Below, piece by piece: positions 1-9,098 of a stretch of 64,000 bases of DNA. The position numbers were made by a program, and so were the translations under genes. How positions within the stretch are numbered: the first letter of the stretch is position 1; every line of letters begins with the position of its first letter. The notes under the pieces are model-generated. The model was not told where the DNA came from. It saw nothing but the letters and a program-made list of their open reading frames with translations, and searched no databases. The stretch is from positions 4,428,001 to 4,492,000 of the forward strand of contig NZ_CP139247.1 of NCBI RefSeq assembly GCF_034087045.1. Direction: 5' to 3'. The DNA comes from Chitinophaga sancti (GTDB lineage Bacteria > Bacteroidota > Bacteroidia > Chitinophagales > Chitinophagaceae).

Positions 1-3000
1 AGTTTGCCGGTACATTATTAGCCCCACTGAGCAGCAATGTTGTTCCATTGGCAGCGGTAAGTGTACCACCGACAGAACTTCTGTTAATAGTAAATGTTGT
101 AATATTCAATGTACCGGCGCTAAATAATACATTACCATTAATTGTTAAATTCCCGGTAAGTGTGGCCGTACTACCTGGTTTGTTAATCGTAAAATTATTA
201 AATGTAGTGGCAGAAATGGTTTGTGGACCACTGCCATTGAGTAAAATGGTACCGCTTAATGATAGGAAAGTACCACTGTTATTCCAATTGCCGCCAACAG
301 TAGTAGTGATGCCATCACCATTCAGGGTGGCACCTGAGGCAATGTTTACATCTCCGGTTATAGTGGAGGAGGCGTTGATATCCAGTTCACCTGATGTGAC
401 GGTAAGATTACCATTCACAGTAGTCGGGGAATTGATAGTTGCGATACCAATTGTTTTATTCACGACAAGATTGTTGTAGGTGACTCTTGCCACGGTTTGT
501 GCGACACTGCCATTATAAGTAACAGTGCTGGTGGAGGGGGTGAAGGTACCACTGGTGTAATTAAAGTCATCGCCTATAATCAAGGCGCCCGCCCCTGAGA
601 AGGTCACATTGGCACCACCTGATTCAGTCAGCGAACCTGTAATAGTAGTGGTACCTGTTCCCATGTTAAGATTGATTGCATGGCTTGTTGTACCATCACT
701 GAGCGTCAGATCTCCGTTTACGGTAATATTCTGGTTATTGGCATTGATAGTATGTGTGGCATTGGCTGACCATGTACCGCTGATATTTCCCTGTGTGGTT
801 AAAGAACCACCGTTATTTAATGTGAGCGTAACTGCCTGCACGCTTCCAAACGTGATACTTTTTGCTACGGCTGCACTCGTAGCAATAACAGGTTGATTGG
901 TAAAGGCAGTTGTGCCTATTTCCACGATATCTGTGGCCGCCGGTGGTCTTGAAGGAGTGCCCTGTACGGTTGTCCAGTTGCCTGCTGTAAACCAGTCACT
1001 GCTCACAGAGCCGTTCCACCGTACCAGGCTTATATCATCAGAGAGCGTCCAGCGGTTACTTACGTCCAGTAATAAGATTTGTTCAACGTAATTAGAGGTG
1101 GTACTGTTAGTTGTTTTGCCGGATACCCCCCATGTTGACCCATTATAATGCCATAGCTGGATGGAAGATTCATTATTACCATTCAGTTCTGCATCTTCGT
1201 AGTGTAACCGGAGTGTAGCCAGGGATACAACCGTACCTGTTAATTGAATATTATATACCCGGTTAATAGACCCTCCAAATGGGAAATCACTGATCGATCC
1301 TTTGGTGACCGTTACGGTAACAGAAGTAAGCAATAAGTTCACCCCTGAAAATGTGATGGTATTATTAGGTCCTTCAAATGCATAGGCGGTGCCTGATGCA
1401 AAACTATGTGTGTGTTTTATGGTACCTATTATAATACCGTTTCCGCTACGGTTTGTTGTAATATTGATAGTATTGCTGCCGGTTTGCATGCCACCACTGG
1501 TCATATTCAGGGTAGCTGCATCCACATTACTGAGGATAGTCACCTGGTTGGAAGTAGCAGATTTGTTGATGGTGAGAGTATTGAAAGTAGTAACACCGTT
1601 GATAGTAACATCTGTAGTACCTGTAAACGAAACGGTGCTGGTTGATGCAGTAAATGTACCTGTTGTCGTCCAGTTCCCTAGTATTGTATGTGAAAATGAG
1701 GACGCATTAAAAGTGGTGGATGCTGCAATTGTAAGATCACCGTTTACCGTAATCGCGCCACCTGCTGTTTTAGTACTGCCATTAGATAAGATGAGATTTC
1801 CATAATTGCCTGCCGTAACGGTTTGTGCACCACTGCCATTATAGTTGACCGTATTGGGAGTAGAGGTCGTCACATTTAAGGTACCGGCAGTTATTGTATA
1901 AGCGCCTGCAATACCAAGTACGGCGTTAGTGGATAATTGAAGTGAAGTACCATTCAGTGTTACATTAAAAAGGTTGGCTGTTCCGTTGAGTGTGCTGGCA
2001 CCCGTAAAGGTACCAGTACCCGCACTGGCAGTGAAACTACCGCTTACGTCAATGGAATTATTCACTGAAAAATTATTGGTAGTTGTAATGGTACCTGGAA
2101 CAGATAATGCGCTGAATGTGATTGTACCACCTCCTACAATGGTTTTAGCAGTGCCGCTCATGGTGACAGTGTTGTTGGTGTTTGTAAAACTACCGGAAAC
2201 GGATAGATTACCTGTTACTGTAATACTGCTGGTGGAGGCTACGGTCCCGGAAATGGTGAGGTTATCAAATATAAGACCTGTACCTGTAATTGTTTTTGTT
2301 GTACCGGATAGTGTGAATGTACCGCCGACGGCATGTGTAAATGATCCTGCCCCTGTGGTAGCCAGGTTACCGGTTACGGTGATATTGCTGGTAGCTGCAG
2401 CGGTAATATTGGAGGCATTAAGAGAAAGATTATTGAAATTATGTGTGCCTGTACCACTGATAGAAGAACTGGCACCTGCTATATTAACTGTACTGGTATT
2501 TCCTGTGAAAGTGCCGTTATTTACCCAGTTACCAAAAATATTATGTGTGAAGCTGTTGCCGCTGAAAGTAGTGGAAGCGCCTATTGTTAAGTTACCGCTT
2601 ATTGTAATATTCGATGCTGCTGTAAAGCTCACAGATGTACCGGACCCGATCGTACTTGTGAGGTTACCTACTACTGTAAAGTCGGTGGCAGGCATTGTTT
2701 TTATGGCGGCCCCGCTGGATGAGGACAATGTCAGGTTACCGTATGACATTGTCGCAACGCTTTGATTGGTACCTGAATATTCTACTGTGCTGGTTAAGCT
2801 AAGGGAGTTGGTACTGTAATTAGCCGGGAATGTAGTGGTACCACCTATTTTCAATGTGGCGCCATTGGATACAGTCAGGGTACCGCCTGCAACAATGGTA
2901 CCCCTGTTAGCAGTGAAAGTAGAAAGGTCCAGTGTACCTGCACTTACCGTGATGTTTCCTGCAGTAGCGGTAGTGGAATTCAATGCGTTTAAGTTCCCAC

Positions 3001-3778
3001 CGGCAGTTTTGGTCCCGGATCCACTGATTCTGAGCGTGGAATAGGTAAGTGATTGCAAGACAGTTTGATTCACCAGGGTAGCGCTGTAGTCAACGGTTGA
3101 TCCTGCGGAGAGCGTAACGGTTCCGGATTGTGCGTAATTGCCTGCAAAAGTGGATGCATTCACCTTTAATATACCGGATGCTCCCACGGATAATGTGGTG
3201 GTTCCGGATATGACTAAAGGAGTGGCATTTTCTGCGGGGATGAATGTGCCGTTCACGGCAAAAGTAGTGGTAATAGAAGTGTTTATATTCAAGGTAACAG
3301 TACTGCCTGCGTTCACAGTTACCTTTCTGAAAGTAGAAGAAACAGTGCCACTTATTGACTGGGTAGTGCCTGCAAATGTTACTCTTGAATTAGTACCTGA
3401 AGTAAAGTAGATACCGTTGTTAACCCAGTTGCCTTTAACAGTAAGGTTAACGCTTGACTGGTTGATCCTTCCGCTGGAAGCAATGGTGAGGTTACCGGCC
3501 ACGGTCAGACTTTTATTCTGCGTCAGCACAGGTGTTCCTGTACCAGCACCAACAGTGAGTGATTTACAGGCAGCAGAAACGTTTACAGTAGGCTGGAAGG
3601 GACCTGTAAAACTGGCATCCCCAATCACTGCATCTACAGTAGCTGTAGGTACACCGGCAGTCCAATTGCCGGCATTATTCCACGAAGTACTGCTGGCACC
3701 TGTCCAGCTTGTCTGGCCCATAGTGAAGAGAGGCAAAAGCAAAAGGGCTGACAATAATATTTTTCTGTGAATGCGCAT
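1..3778 (-). CDS. giant repeat-rich surface adhesin (partial, C-terminus outside window)
   Basis: Reading the minus strand from the ATG at 3778 gives an uninterrupted frame to the window edge, at least 1,259 residues. It opens with a signal peptide (MRIHRKILLSALLLLPLF, cleavage likely after TMGQ). The body is low-complexity, Thr/Ser/Asn/Gly-rich beta-solenoid-like sequence with recurring phrases such as 'GNLTI', 'GTLTVS' and 'SGTKTAGG'. Two W-G-S-W-x-GNW modules are visible, one right after the signal peptide and one around W921; between them, near residues 800-915, lies a different non-repetitive stretch. The start lies 11 nt after the usher stop, so it is probably the last gene of the chaperone-usher operon and could be its tip or fibre adhesin (inference). 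No chaperone-binding or T9SS sorting domain can be judged because the end is missing. All long plus-strand frames here are shadows. Confidence 0.85.
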   Translation of the reverse strand, partial: MRIHRKILLSALLLLPLFTMGQTSWTGASSTSWNNAGNWTAGVPTATVDAVIGDASFTGPFQPTVNVSAACKSLTVGAGTGTPVLTQNKSLTVAGNLTIASSGRINQSSVNLTVKGNWVNNGIYFTSGTNSRVTFAGTTQSISGTVSSTFRKVTVNAGSTVTLNINTSITTTFAVNGTFIPAENATPLVISGTTTLSVGASGILKVNASTFAGNYAQSGTVTLSAGSTVDYSATLVNQTVLQSLTYSTLRISGSGTKTAGGNLNALNSTTATAGNITVSAGTLDLSTFTANRGTIVAGGTLTVSNGATLKIGGTTTFPANYSTNSLSLTSTVEYSGTNQSVATMSYGNLTLSSSSGAAIKTMPATDFTVVGNLTSTIGSGTSVSFTAASNITISGNLTIGASTTFSGNSFTHNIFGNWVNNGTFTGNTSTVNIAGASSSISGTGTHNFNNLSLNASNITAAATSNITVTGNLATTGAGSFTHAVGGTFTLSGTTKTITGTGLIFDNLTISGTVASTSSITVTGNLSVSGSFTNTNNTVTMSGTAKTIVGGGTITFSALSVPGTITTTNNFSVNNSIDVSGSFTASAGTGTFTGASTLNGTANLFNVTLNGTSLQLSTNAVLGIAGAYTITAGTLNVTTSTPNTVNYNGSGAQTVTAGNYGNLILSNGSTKTAGGAITVNGDLTIAASTTFNASSFSHTILGNWTTTGTFTASTSTVSFTGTTDVTINGVTTFNTLTINKSATSNQVTILSNVDAATLNMTSGGMQTGSNTINITTNRSGNGIIIGTIKHTHSFASGTAYAFEGPNNTITFSGVNLLLTSVTVTVTKGSISDFPFGGSINRVYNIQLTGTVVSLATLRLHYEDAELNGNNESSIQLWHYNGSTWGVSGKTTNSTTSNYVEQILLLDVSNRWTLSDDISLVRWNGSVSSDWFTAGNWTTVQGTPSRPPAATDIVEIGTTAFTNQPVIATSAAVAKSITFGSVQAVTLTLNNGGSLTTQGNISGTWSANATHTINANNQNITVNGDLTLSDGTTSHAINLNMGTGTTTITGSLTESGGANVTFSGAGALIIGDDFNYTSGTFTPSTSTVTYNGSVAQTVARVTYNNLVVNKTIGIATINSPTTVNGNLTVTSGELDINASSTITGDVNIASGATLNGDGITTTVGGNWNNSGTFLSLSGTILLNGSGPQTISATTFNNFTINKPGSTATLTGNLTINGNVLFSAGTLNITTFTINRSSVGGTLTAANGTTLLLSGANNVPAN

Positions 3779-3789
3779 ATGCTTTGCTA

Positions 3790-6444
3790 TTAATGCTCTT
3801 TGTGATCACGGATCTTAGAGGTGGTAAACTCAAGTCCATCTATTACATCTCCATCCCTGTTGTTGGTTATCTGGAAAGGAATCGTCAGTGGAGTAACTTT
3901 CATTCTCAGGTTATGTACCTGCTGTTTATCCAGTTCAGCAATATATTTGCCGGGTGTTAATCCTATGAAATTGAAATATCCATCGGACTCTGTCTGAATA
4001 CATGCTGCCTGTGAGCCATCCTCTCTCAGGATACAAACCTTCATACGCGACAGGCCTTTTTTCTCATCGTTACTGTCTATCTGGTATACATAACCGGCTA
4101 CTTCCCCTATAATCGAAACAGGTACTTCAATCAATCTCAATTGGTTAGGTTCAATCATTACACTGATCACGGGTTTCTTTATCTGCCAGGCTATATTTTC
4201 AAAACTGCTACGTTCCAGCTGAATGAAATAGTTTTCGTAGGCTTCCATTTCTGTGATACGTACAGTGGTATCACGCAGATCATGGAAAACCCTGCCTCCA
4301 TTGGAATTTATTCTAAGGCCGCATACTCTTGGTTCACCAGGGTCTCTTTTTCCATTGCCGTTCAGATCAAGGAAGGGGAGGAGCACCACGCCTCCGGTAC
4401 CTACACGGCTGCGGCTGGAAGCACTGGTGTAGCCGGTTTCACCGTTATGCATCAGGCTTCCCCTGGCTGATTGTACCAATGATGTTACGCCGCTGCTGCG
4501 TAGTGCGGAGAAGCCGATCTGTGAAAATGAAAAGTCATATCGTAGACCGATCGTGATATTACTGACGTTGTTTCTGAAATTTTTTTCAAAAGATGCATTG
4601 ACATATCCATTGCGGAAAAAATATTTTCCTACTTCGCATCTTGCCGTCATCACTCTGTGAGCATTATATTCATATTGCACCTGTGGTGTAACAATTAATT
4701 GTCCGGGCAGGCGGAAGGCTAATGCGAGGTTACTGTACACGAATGCTTTTTCTTTTGGCAGAAAAACAGCATAGGTGGTGAAGTTGGTGCCTACCTTGTA
4801 CAGCGAGCCGGATAACAGCCAATCTACCGTAGTATAATTGCTTTGAGGTAAAATGATCTGGTCGAGTGTAATCCTGGTGAACAATGAAAATGTGCGATTC
4901 AAAAAAGGTTTGGATATGACCACTTTCCGCTCTTCCCGGTAGTTGTAGATAATTGCTTTCTGATTTTTCGCATAGCGGGTGTAATCAAGGTCCAGCTGAA
5001 GATTGGATGGCAGCCGGTAACTCAATATCCCTCTTGTTCTCACACCATGTGTATACTCACCAGAAAATAACATAGTAGGCGTAATCCGCAGGGATGTAAT
5101 TGCAAATGGCATTATTTTCTTTCCGTTTGAAACGGAGGAGAGGTATTCAACACCACCACCTAAGGTTATGCGGCGTGTAAGGCCATAGTTCATTTGTACA
5201 CGCGAGAACCGGCTGTGTAGACTATCCTGAACAATGCCTCCGCTGGCTGTATATTCAAATTCATGTAAGGGAAGAAAATTAAAGGGGATACTGATATTTT
5301 CTTCGCTGGTACGTTCTTCTCCCCAGGGGCCATAAAAACGGAGTTTCAGGATAGAGTTGCCATATACCAGGGGTACCTGGAACGTAAAAAATCCGGATGC
5401 ATCGGCGGTGGTGTAATCTACAAGGGCATCGTTTACATATAGTTCAACTGTCCAGCCGGGGCCGGTGAAATTACTTAAGGTAAAGGATCCGAATGAACGG
5501 CGGAAGGAGGTAGAAGTATTAGTAACTTGAAATCCTACTACCGGATCAAAGATAGAAGATGTAGACTGTGTAAAAATCTTTCCTGCAATGATCTGCCGTA
5601 GTGCATGGTGATCATTGTTTACATAGCGCCAGCGGTAATATTGCTGCCGCTCGTCAAAAGGTCTTACTGCATTACTATCATGGCTGTAGCGTTGTTGCTG
5701 ACGGGCATAATCATTATAATTAAGAGATACGGTTGCTTCTCCGCCGGCGAGGGTTGCACCCATGGACAGATTCAGCCAGGTGTTTTTTACACCTGGTAGT
5801 TGTTGCGTGGCCACCACCGACCAGTCGGCAACACCAAACTGAAACAGGGGATAACGGCGTTGGATAACTGTATCTGCTTTCACCTTGCCTCTCAGGCGGT
5901 TAATATTCCGGCGCATCAGTTCCTGTTTCATTTCACGGATGGCGGGTAATTCCACTTTTGTATTCAGTGATATGGAGAGATTACGGAAATTGAATTTACA
6001 GTCCAGCCCAAACACTTTACTGAAGTAACCAACTTCCAGATAAAGGCTGGTTTCTGTCAGTACAAAATCATTCTTATGGAGGTTAAATACTTTACCCTGG
6101 TAATGAATCCGTTTATTGACTTTATCTATCAGGAAAGGGGCATTTTCATTAATAAAATATCCGTAAACGCTATCCATGCCAGCGGATATATTATTCCTGA
6201 TCTTTAAAAAATTAAATACGTCTGTAATGGAGAGGTATACGGAATCATTATTGACAACACCGGAAACTTCCTGTCCGCCAAGGCCCGGAACTACCATGAA
6301 TACGGATGTTTCATAAAATGGAGGATCATCTTCTCCGATTGCATGAGCCGTAGAAAGTGCTGTGAGTATCAATAACAGAACACACAATGTCATACGCAGG
6401 GTGCCGCGAATGATTTTGGTGATGCTGTTATTGGTTGATATCAT
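3790..6444 (-). CDS. fimbrial usher-like outer membrane protein (PapC/TcfC type)
   Basis: An 884-residue protein with a signal peptide ending near AHA(36). The N-terminal part resembles a usher N-domain ('GQEVSGVVNNDSVYLSI'). A long beta-barrel-like middle contains the usher-typical phrase 'PGWTVELYVNDALVDY', followed by 'GFFTFQVPLVYGNS' and 'LKLRFYGPWGE'. The C-terminal part has an acidic loop 'FLDLNGNGKRDPGEP' and a carboxypeptidase-regulatory-like Ig fold ('YFNFIGLTPGKYIAEL'). In the chaperone-usher pathway the usher accepts chaperone-bound pilin and threads the fibre through the outer membrane. Neighbours fit: a PapD-like chaperone and two DUF4402 proteins upstream, a giant adhesin downstream. 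It starts 3 nt after the preceding pilin-like gene stops. The usher call rests on recognised motifs and context; sequence distance from proteobacterial ushers looks large. Confidence 0.75.
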   Translation of the reverse strand: MISTNNSITKIIRGTLRMTLCVLLLILTALSTAHAIGEDDPPFYETSVFMVVPGLGGQEVSGVVNNDSVYLSITDVFNFLKIRNNISAGMDSVYGYFINENAPFLIDKVNKRIHYQGKVFNLHKNDFVLTETSLYLEVGYFSKVFGLDCKFNFRNLSISLNTKVELPAIREMKQELMRRNINRLRGKVKADTVIQRRYPLFQFGVADWSVVATQQLPGVKNTWLNLSMGATLAGGEATVSLNYNDYARQQQRYSHDSNAVRPFDERQQYYRWRYVNNDHHALRQIIAGKIFTQSTSSIFDPVVGFQVTNTSTSFRRSFGSFTLSNFTGPGWTVELYVNDALVDYTTADASGFFTFQVPLVYGNSILKLRFYGPWGEERTSEENISIPFNFLPLHEFEYTASGGIVQDSLHSRFSRVQMNYGLTRRITLGGGVEYLSSVSNGKKIMPFAITSLRITPTMLFSGEYTHGVRTRGILSYRLPSNLQLDLDYTRYAKNQKAIIYNYREERKVVISKPFLNRTFSLFTRITLDQIILPQSNYTTVDWLLSGSLYKVGTNFTTYAVFLPKEKAFVYSNLALAFRLPGQLIVTPQVQYEYNAHRVMTARCEVGKYFFRNGYVNASFEKNFRNNVSNITIGLRYDFSFSQIGFSALRSSGVTSLVQSARGSLMHNGETGYTSASSRSRVGTGGVVLLPFLDLNGNGKRDPGEPRVCGLRINSNGGRVFHDLRDTTVRITEMEAYENYFIQLERSSFENIAWQIKKPVISVMIEPNQLRLIEVPVSIIGEVAGYVYQIDSNDEKKGLSRMKVCILREDGSQAACIQTESDGYFNFIGLTPGKYIAELDKQQVHNLRMKVTPLTIPFQITNNRDGDVIDGLEFTTSKIRDHKEH

Positions 6445-6447
6445 TTT

Positions 6448-6939
6448 TTATTGCTGTATAAATGTGACCGAAAAGGTACCGCTATACGACCCTGTCGGAT
6501 TTGCGAGTGGAACACCTACTATGAGTGTGCCACCTATCCTTACCAGTGTTCGTGCAGGGGAGGTAGCGGTGGCAACGAATGGAGAACCTGTACTGGATGT
6601 ACCTATATGCATGGATAATGTTCCCCCGTTGCTGCCTGTGAGCGTTGCATCCGAACCGTTCATGATGGTAATGAGGGTACCGGGATTAGCATCTACTTCA
6701 AATATGGCAGGAGAAAATGGAAAGCCCAGATTAGCCTGTACGATGCTTCCTGTTACAACTCTTGAACCATCAGGGTAAATAGTAACAGTGCCGCCTGTTG
6801 GACCCTGGAAGAAAGCTCCAAAAATGAGCCCCTGTGCAGGATTAACATAAATAGAAATAGGCCGTGGAGGCGGCTCCTGTGCATGGGCTGATAGTTGTAC
6901 AAAAAACAGACATGTTAATACACCTGCCAGCGTATTCAT
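6448..6939 (-). CDS. DUF4402-like pilin subunit (second)
   Basis: Small secreted protein of 163 residues from the preferred start. The frame opens at 6972, but the internal ATG at 6939 gives a normal signal peptide (MNTLAGVLTCLFFVQLSAHA) and has a GGAAG-like site just upstream, so I chose it. The mature part is beta-rich with 'GLIFGAFFQGPTGGTVTI' and ends 'YSGTFSVTFIQQ', the pattern of DUF4402 proteins, whose last strand is normally YxxxxxVTxxYN-like. It lies between chaperone and usher genes, the usual place for a pilin or adaptor subunit. Role as a fibre subunit is inferred from context; no donor-strand segment can be proven by eye. Confidence 0.7.
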   Translation of the reverse strand: MNTLAGVLTCLFFVQLSAHAQEPPPRPISIYVNPAQGLIFGAFFQGPTGGTVTIYPDGSRVVTGSIVQANLGFPFSPAIFEVDANPGTLITIMNGSDATLTGSNGGTLSMHIGTSSTGSPFVATATSPARTLVRIGGTLIVGVPLANPTGSYSGTFSVTFIQQ

Positions 6940-6999
6940 TATGTTACTTCCGGATGGAATTTTACGAATCATCGTTTGAGGTGTATGGTCTATTCTGCT

Positions 7000-7821
7000 T
7001 TATTTTAATTCGAGTTCGGTTTGCGCAAGTTCCGATGCTGGTGTGTTATCAGTCTTAGTGTTGTATATTACCTGTAACCTGCCTTTATGAAAATTAATCC
7101 CTGCTTTATTATCAAGCTTCATATGAAAATGGCGTTTTGTATTTGGAGTATATATGGCCAGCCCGTTTACAGTACCTACTTTTGTTGTTTTTCCCTGCGG
7201 AGAAATATAATTGACCGTAATGTCCCCGTATACTGAAAAATTACCAGTACGGGTAAATAACATATTCAATTGGTAAGGGATACTGTCATCCATTGCGAGG
7301 TCTGAGATAGTCACTTTTGTAGTAGAGGCACCTATCCTTATAATGACAGGAATAGTAATACCAAAAACAGGAATTAGTTTTACAGATATTCCTGCGGAAT
7401 CCATTGCGGGTATCTGTTCACCTAAAGGGTTTTCATGAGGTACAGCCCGGAAATAAATATGAGAGCGGTATTCACCTGCTGTTAACTGATTGGTTTTAAT
7501 CGTTTGTATTTTTACTAATTGTGCTTCACCAGGCGCTAGTATAACAGTACGTGGAAAATATCGCAGATTACTACTGGCGAAATGTTGTCCGGAATCAGGT
7601 TCATTGATCTTGTCAAATGTCCCATCTTCATTCATCCTGATTTCCATGAAAGAGATAAGATATTTTGCACTGTCCTTCCCTGTATTAGCCAGGTTCAGTT
7701 CCTGCATTTTCTTTTGTCCTTCAAAGACCACTCTCACCGGTGTAATTAAAAGGTTTCCCTGTGCTATTGTTTTTATTGGTAAGACCCAGGCAATAAAAAT
7801 TATAAGTAAAATGGATTTCAT
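7000..7821 (-). CDS. PapD-like periplasmic pilus chaperone
   Basis: A 273-residue exported protein (signal peptide to AQ21). The first domain begins 'NLLITPVRVVFEGQKKMQEL' and continues with a Thr/Asn/Gly-type strand ('LNLANTGKDSAKYLISF') and 'RYFPRTVILAPGEAQLVKI', which is the Ig-fold G1/F1 pattern of pili assembly chaperones. A second Ig-like domain follows after residue about 140. Such proteins hold unfolded pilin subunits in the periplasm and hand them to the usher. It is the first gene of the minus-strand block chaperone-pilin-usher-adhesin; 28 nt separate it from the next gene. The 241-bp gap upstream contains a small CCGTT/AACGG inverted repeat at 7861-7876. Confidence 0.72.
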   Translation of the reverse strand: MKSILLIIFIAWVLPIKTIAQGNLLITPVRVVFEGQKKMQELNLANTGKDSAKYLISFMEIRMNEDGTFDKINEPDSGQHFASSNLRYFPRTVILAPGEAQLVKIQTIKTNQLTAGEYRSHIYFRAVPHENPLGEQIPAMDSAGISVKLIPVFGITIPVIIRIGASTTKVTISDLAMDDSIPYQLNMLFTRTGNFSVYGDITVNYISPQGKTTKVGTVNGLAIYTPNTKRHFHMKLDNKAGINFHKGRLQVIYNTKTDNTPASELAQTELELK

Positions 7822-8062
7822 AAATAAATTAATTGGAAATCAATGTCGTTTAGTTAAGCTCCGTTAGGAGCAACGGGTTTGTAGCATACAATAATATTCT
7901 CTTTGTGTTTTATTATTTAATGCACGTTTCCTTCAAACACCGGGCTTCTAACGGCGCTTATTATGTATTGTTACGAGCATTAGTATGCTTAACTAAACGA
8001 TATTGAATTGAAAGTACTGAGTGCGGTATCTGTACTGTAACCGGTATAGGTATATGATATGG

Positions 8063-8572
8063 TTAGTTATAATTTACAGTTACATCAAAGGGGGTATCTG
8101 AAACATATACACCTGATGGTTGTGCAGCACCAACATTCAGCGTGGCACCAACATTCAGTGTTTGTTCTCCTGCAGTTAATTGACCACCTGCTCCTGATGG
8201 TGTACTGGTAAACAGTGTTACTGTCATAGTATTAGCGCCGCTGCTGATAGTATGAGCTGAAGAAGGTAATGTAACCGTGTAAGTGTATGCTCCGGTACCA
8301 CTTACAGTAAAGGAGGCTGCAGAGACTGTTCCTGCAGTGGTTGGAAGGGTAACACCATTTGTTCTGGTACGTCCGCCGGCAGGTGATAAGACCACTGTAC
8401 CACCTGTAGTGGATTGAACGGCAACATTACCAAAGTTCATATCAACATCTTTCGTAATGCTGATAGGTGTAACAATGGTGGCGGTAGCTGTGGCAGAGGC
8501 AGTTTCCTGGGCATGCACACCGGTAGCTATACCTGCCATCACAAAAGTGGTAAGGATAAGATTGTTTTTCAT
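8063..8572 (-). CDS. DUF4402 major pilin-like protein
   Basis: 169 residues from the ATG at 8572, which gives a clean signal peptide (MKNNLILTTFVMAGIATGVHA); an upstream ATG at 8614 only adds a charged leader and is less likely. The mature protein starts with an Ala/Thr strand ('ETASATATATIVTPISI'), then 'DVDMNFGNVAV', 'GTVVLSPAGGRTRTNGV' and ends 'YVSDTPFDVTVNYN', the hallmark layout of DUF4402. It stands 241 bp upstream of the chaperone gene on the same strand, so it may have its own strong promoter, as a major fibre subunit would. Function is inferred from family and context. Confidence 0.8.
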   Translation of the reverse strand: MKNNLILTTFVMAGIATGVHAQETASATATATIVTPISITKDVDMNFGNVAVQSTTGGTVVLSPAGGRTRTNGVTLPTTAGTVSAASFTVSGTGAYTYTVTLPSSAHTISSGANTMTVTLFTSTPSGAGGQLTAGEQTLNVGATLNVGAAQPSGVYVSDTPFDVTVNYN

Positions 8573-9098
8573 GTTGTTTTTAATTTTTCTATATGTTGAG
8601 AAATAATTACTCATGGGGAATTAAGTGATTATTCATCACCTGGTTGTGAGGCCTTAAAAGATGCATTACTATGGGTTATTTTATGAATATAGGCTAGATT
8701 AACATTCTTATGTAGGTAAAAGAATGCATGCGCGGAACATTGGTTATTGCATAATCAGACAATGCATATTACAAATATTTTCCAATATATAAAAAAACTT
8801 TGTTGATAGTCAAAGCTTAAGCACGCTCCAATATTAGCCGAAATTCGAATAAACATTAAATGGAATTTGGTTATTTATCTTAATGTCTCCTTTGGCAAAA
8901 TGTAATTCCGTTTGTGATCAGGTTTTCCTGAATTTTAATGTCTTTAATTTTTATTATCTATATGTCCATTTGACTTTGCCAGCTCATTCAAGCAAATGCT
9001 TCATCTTACAATTGCATTTCGAATTAGACAAATAAATTAATTTCGTATAATGTACCTCAGCCTGGAATCCTATCAGTCATTTAATTCAGCAAACTCCC
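8573..9098. other. AT-rich divergent intergenic region
   Basis: About 525 bp between the minus-strand pilin-like gene and the plus-strand SAM-hydrolase gene. I see no coding frame. It must hold both divergent promoters, but no exact TANNTTTG box stands at a convincing distance; the closest on the plus strand is TAATTTCG near 9034 and on the minus strand TACATTTTG near 8900. Confidence 0.5.

Noticed and set aside
48..3770. Series of plus-strand open frames (143, 95, 138, 263, 69, 90 and 117 residues)
   Set aside because: All lie in one shadow frame opposite the giant adhesin gene, and their Val/Pro/Leu-rich composition is what the antisense of Thr/Asn/Gly repeats gives.
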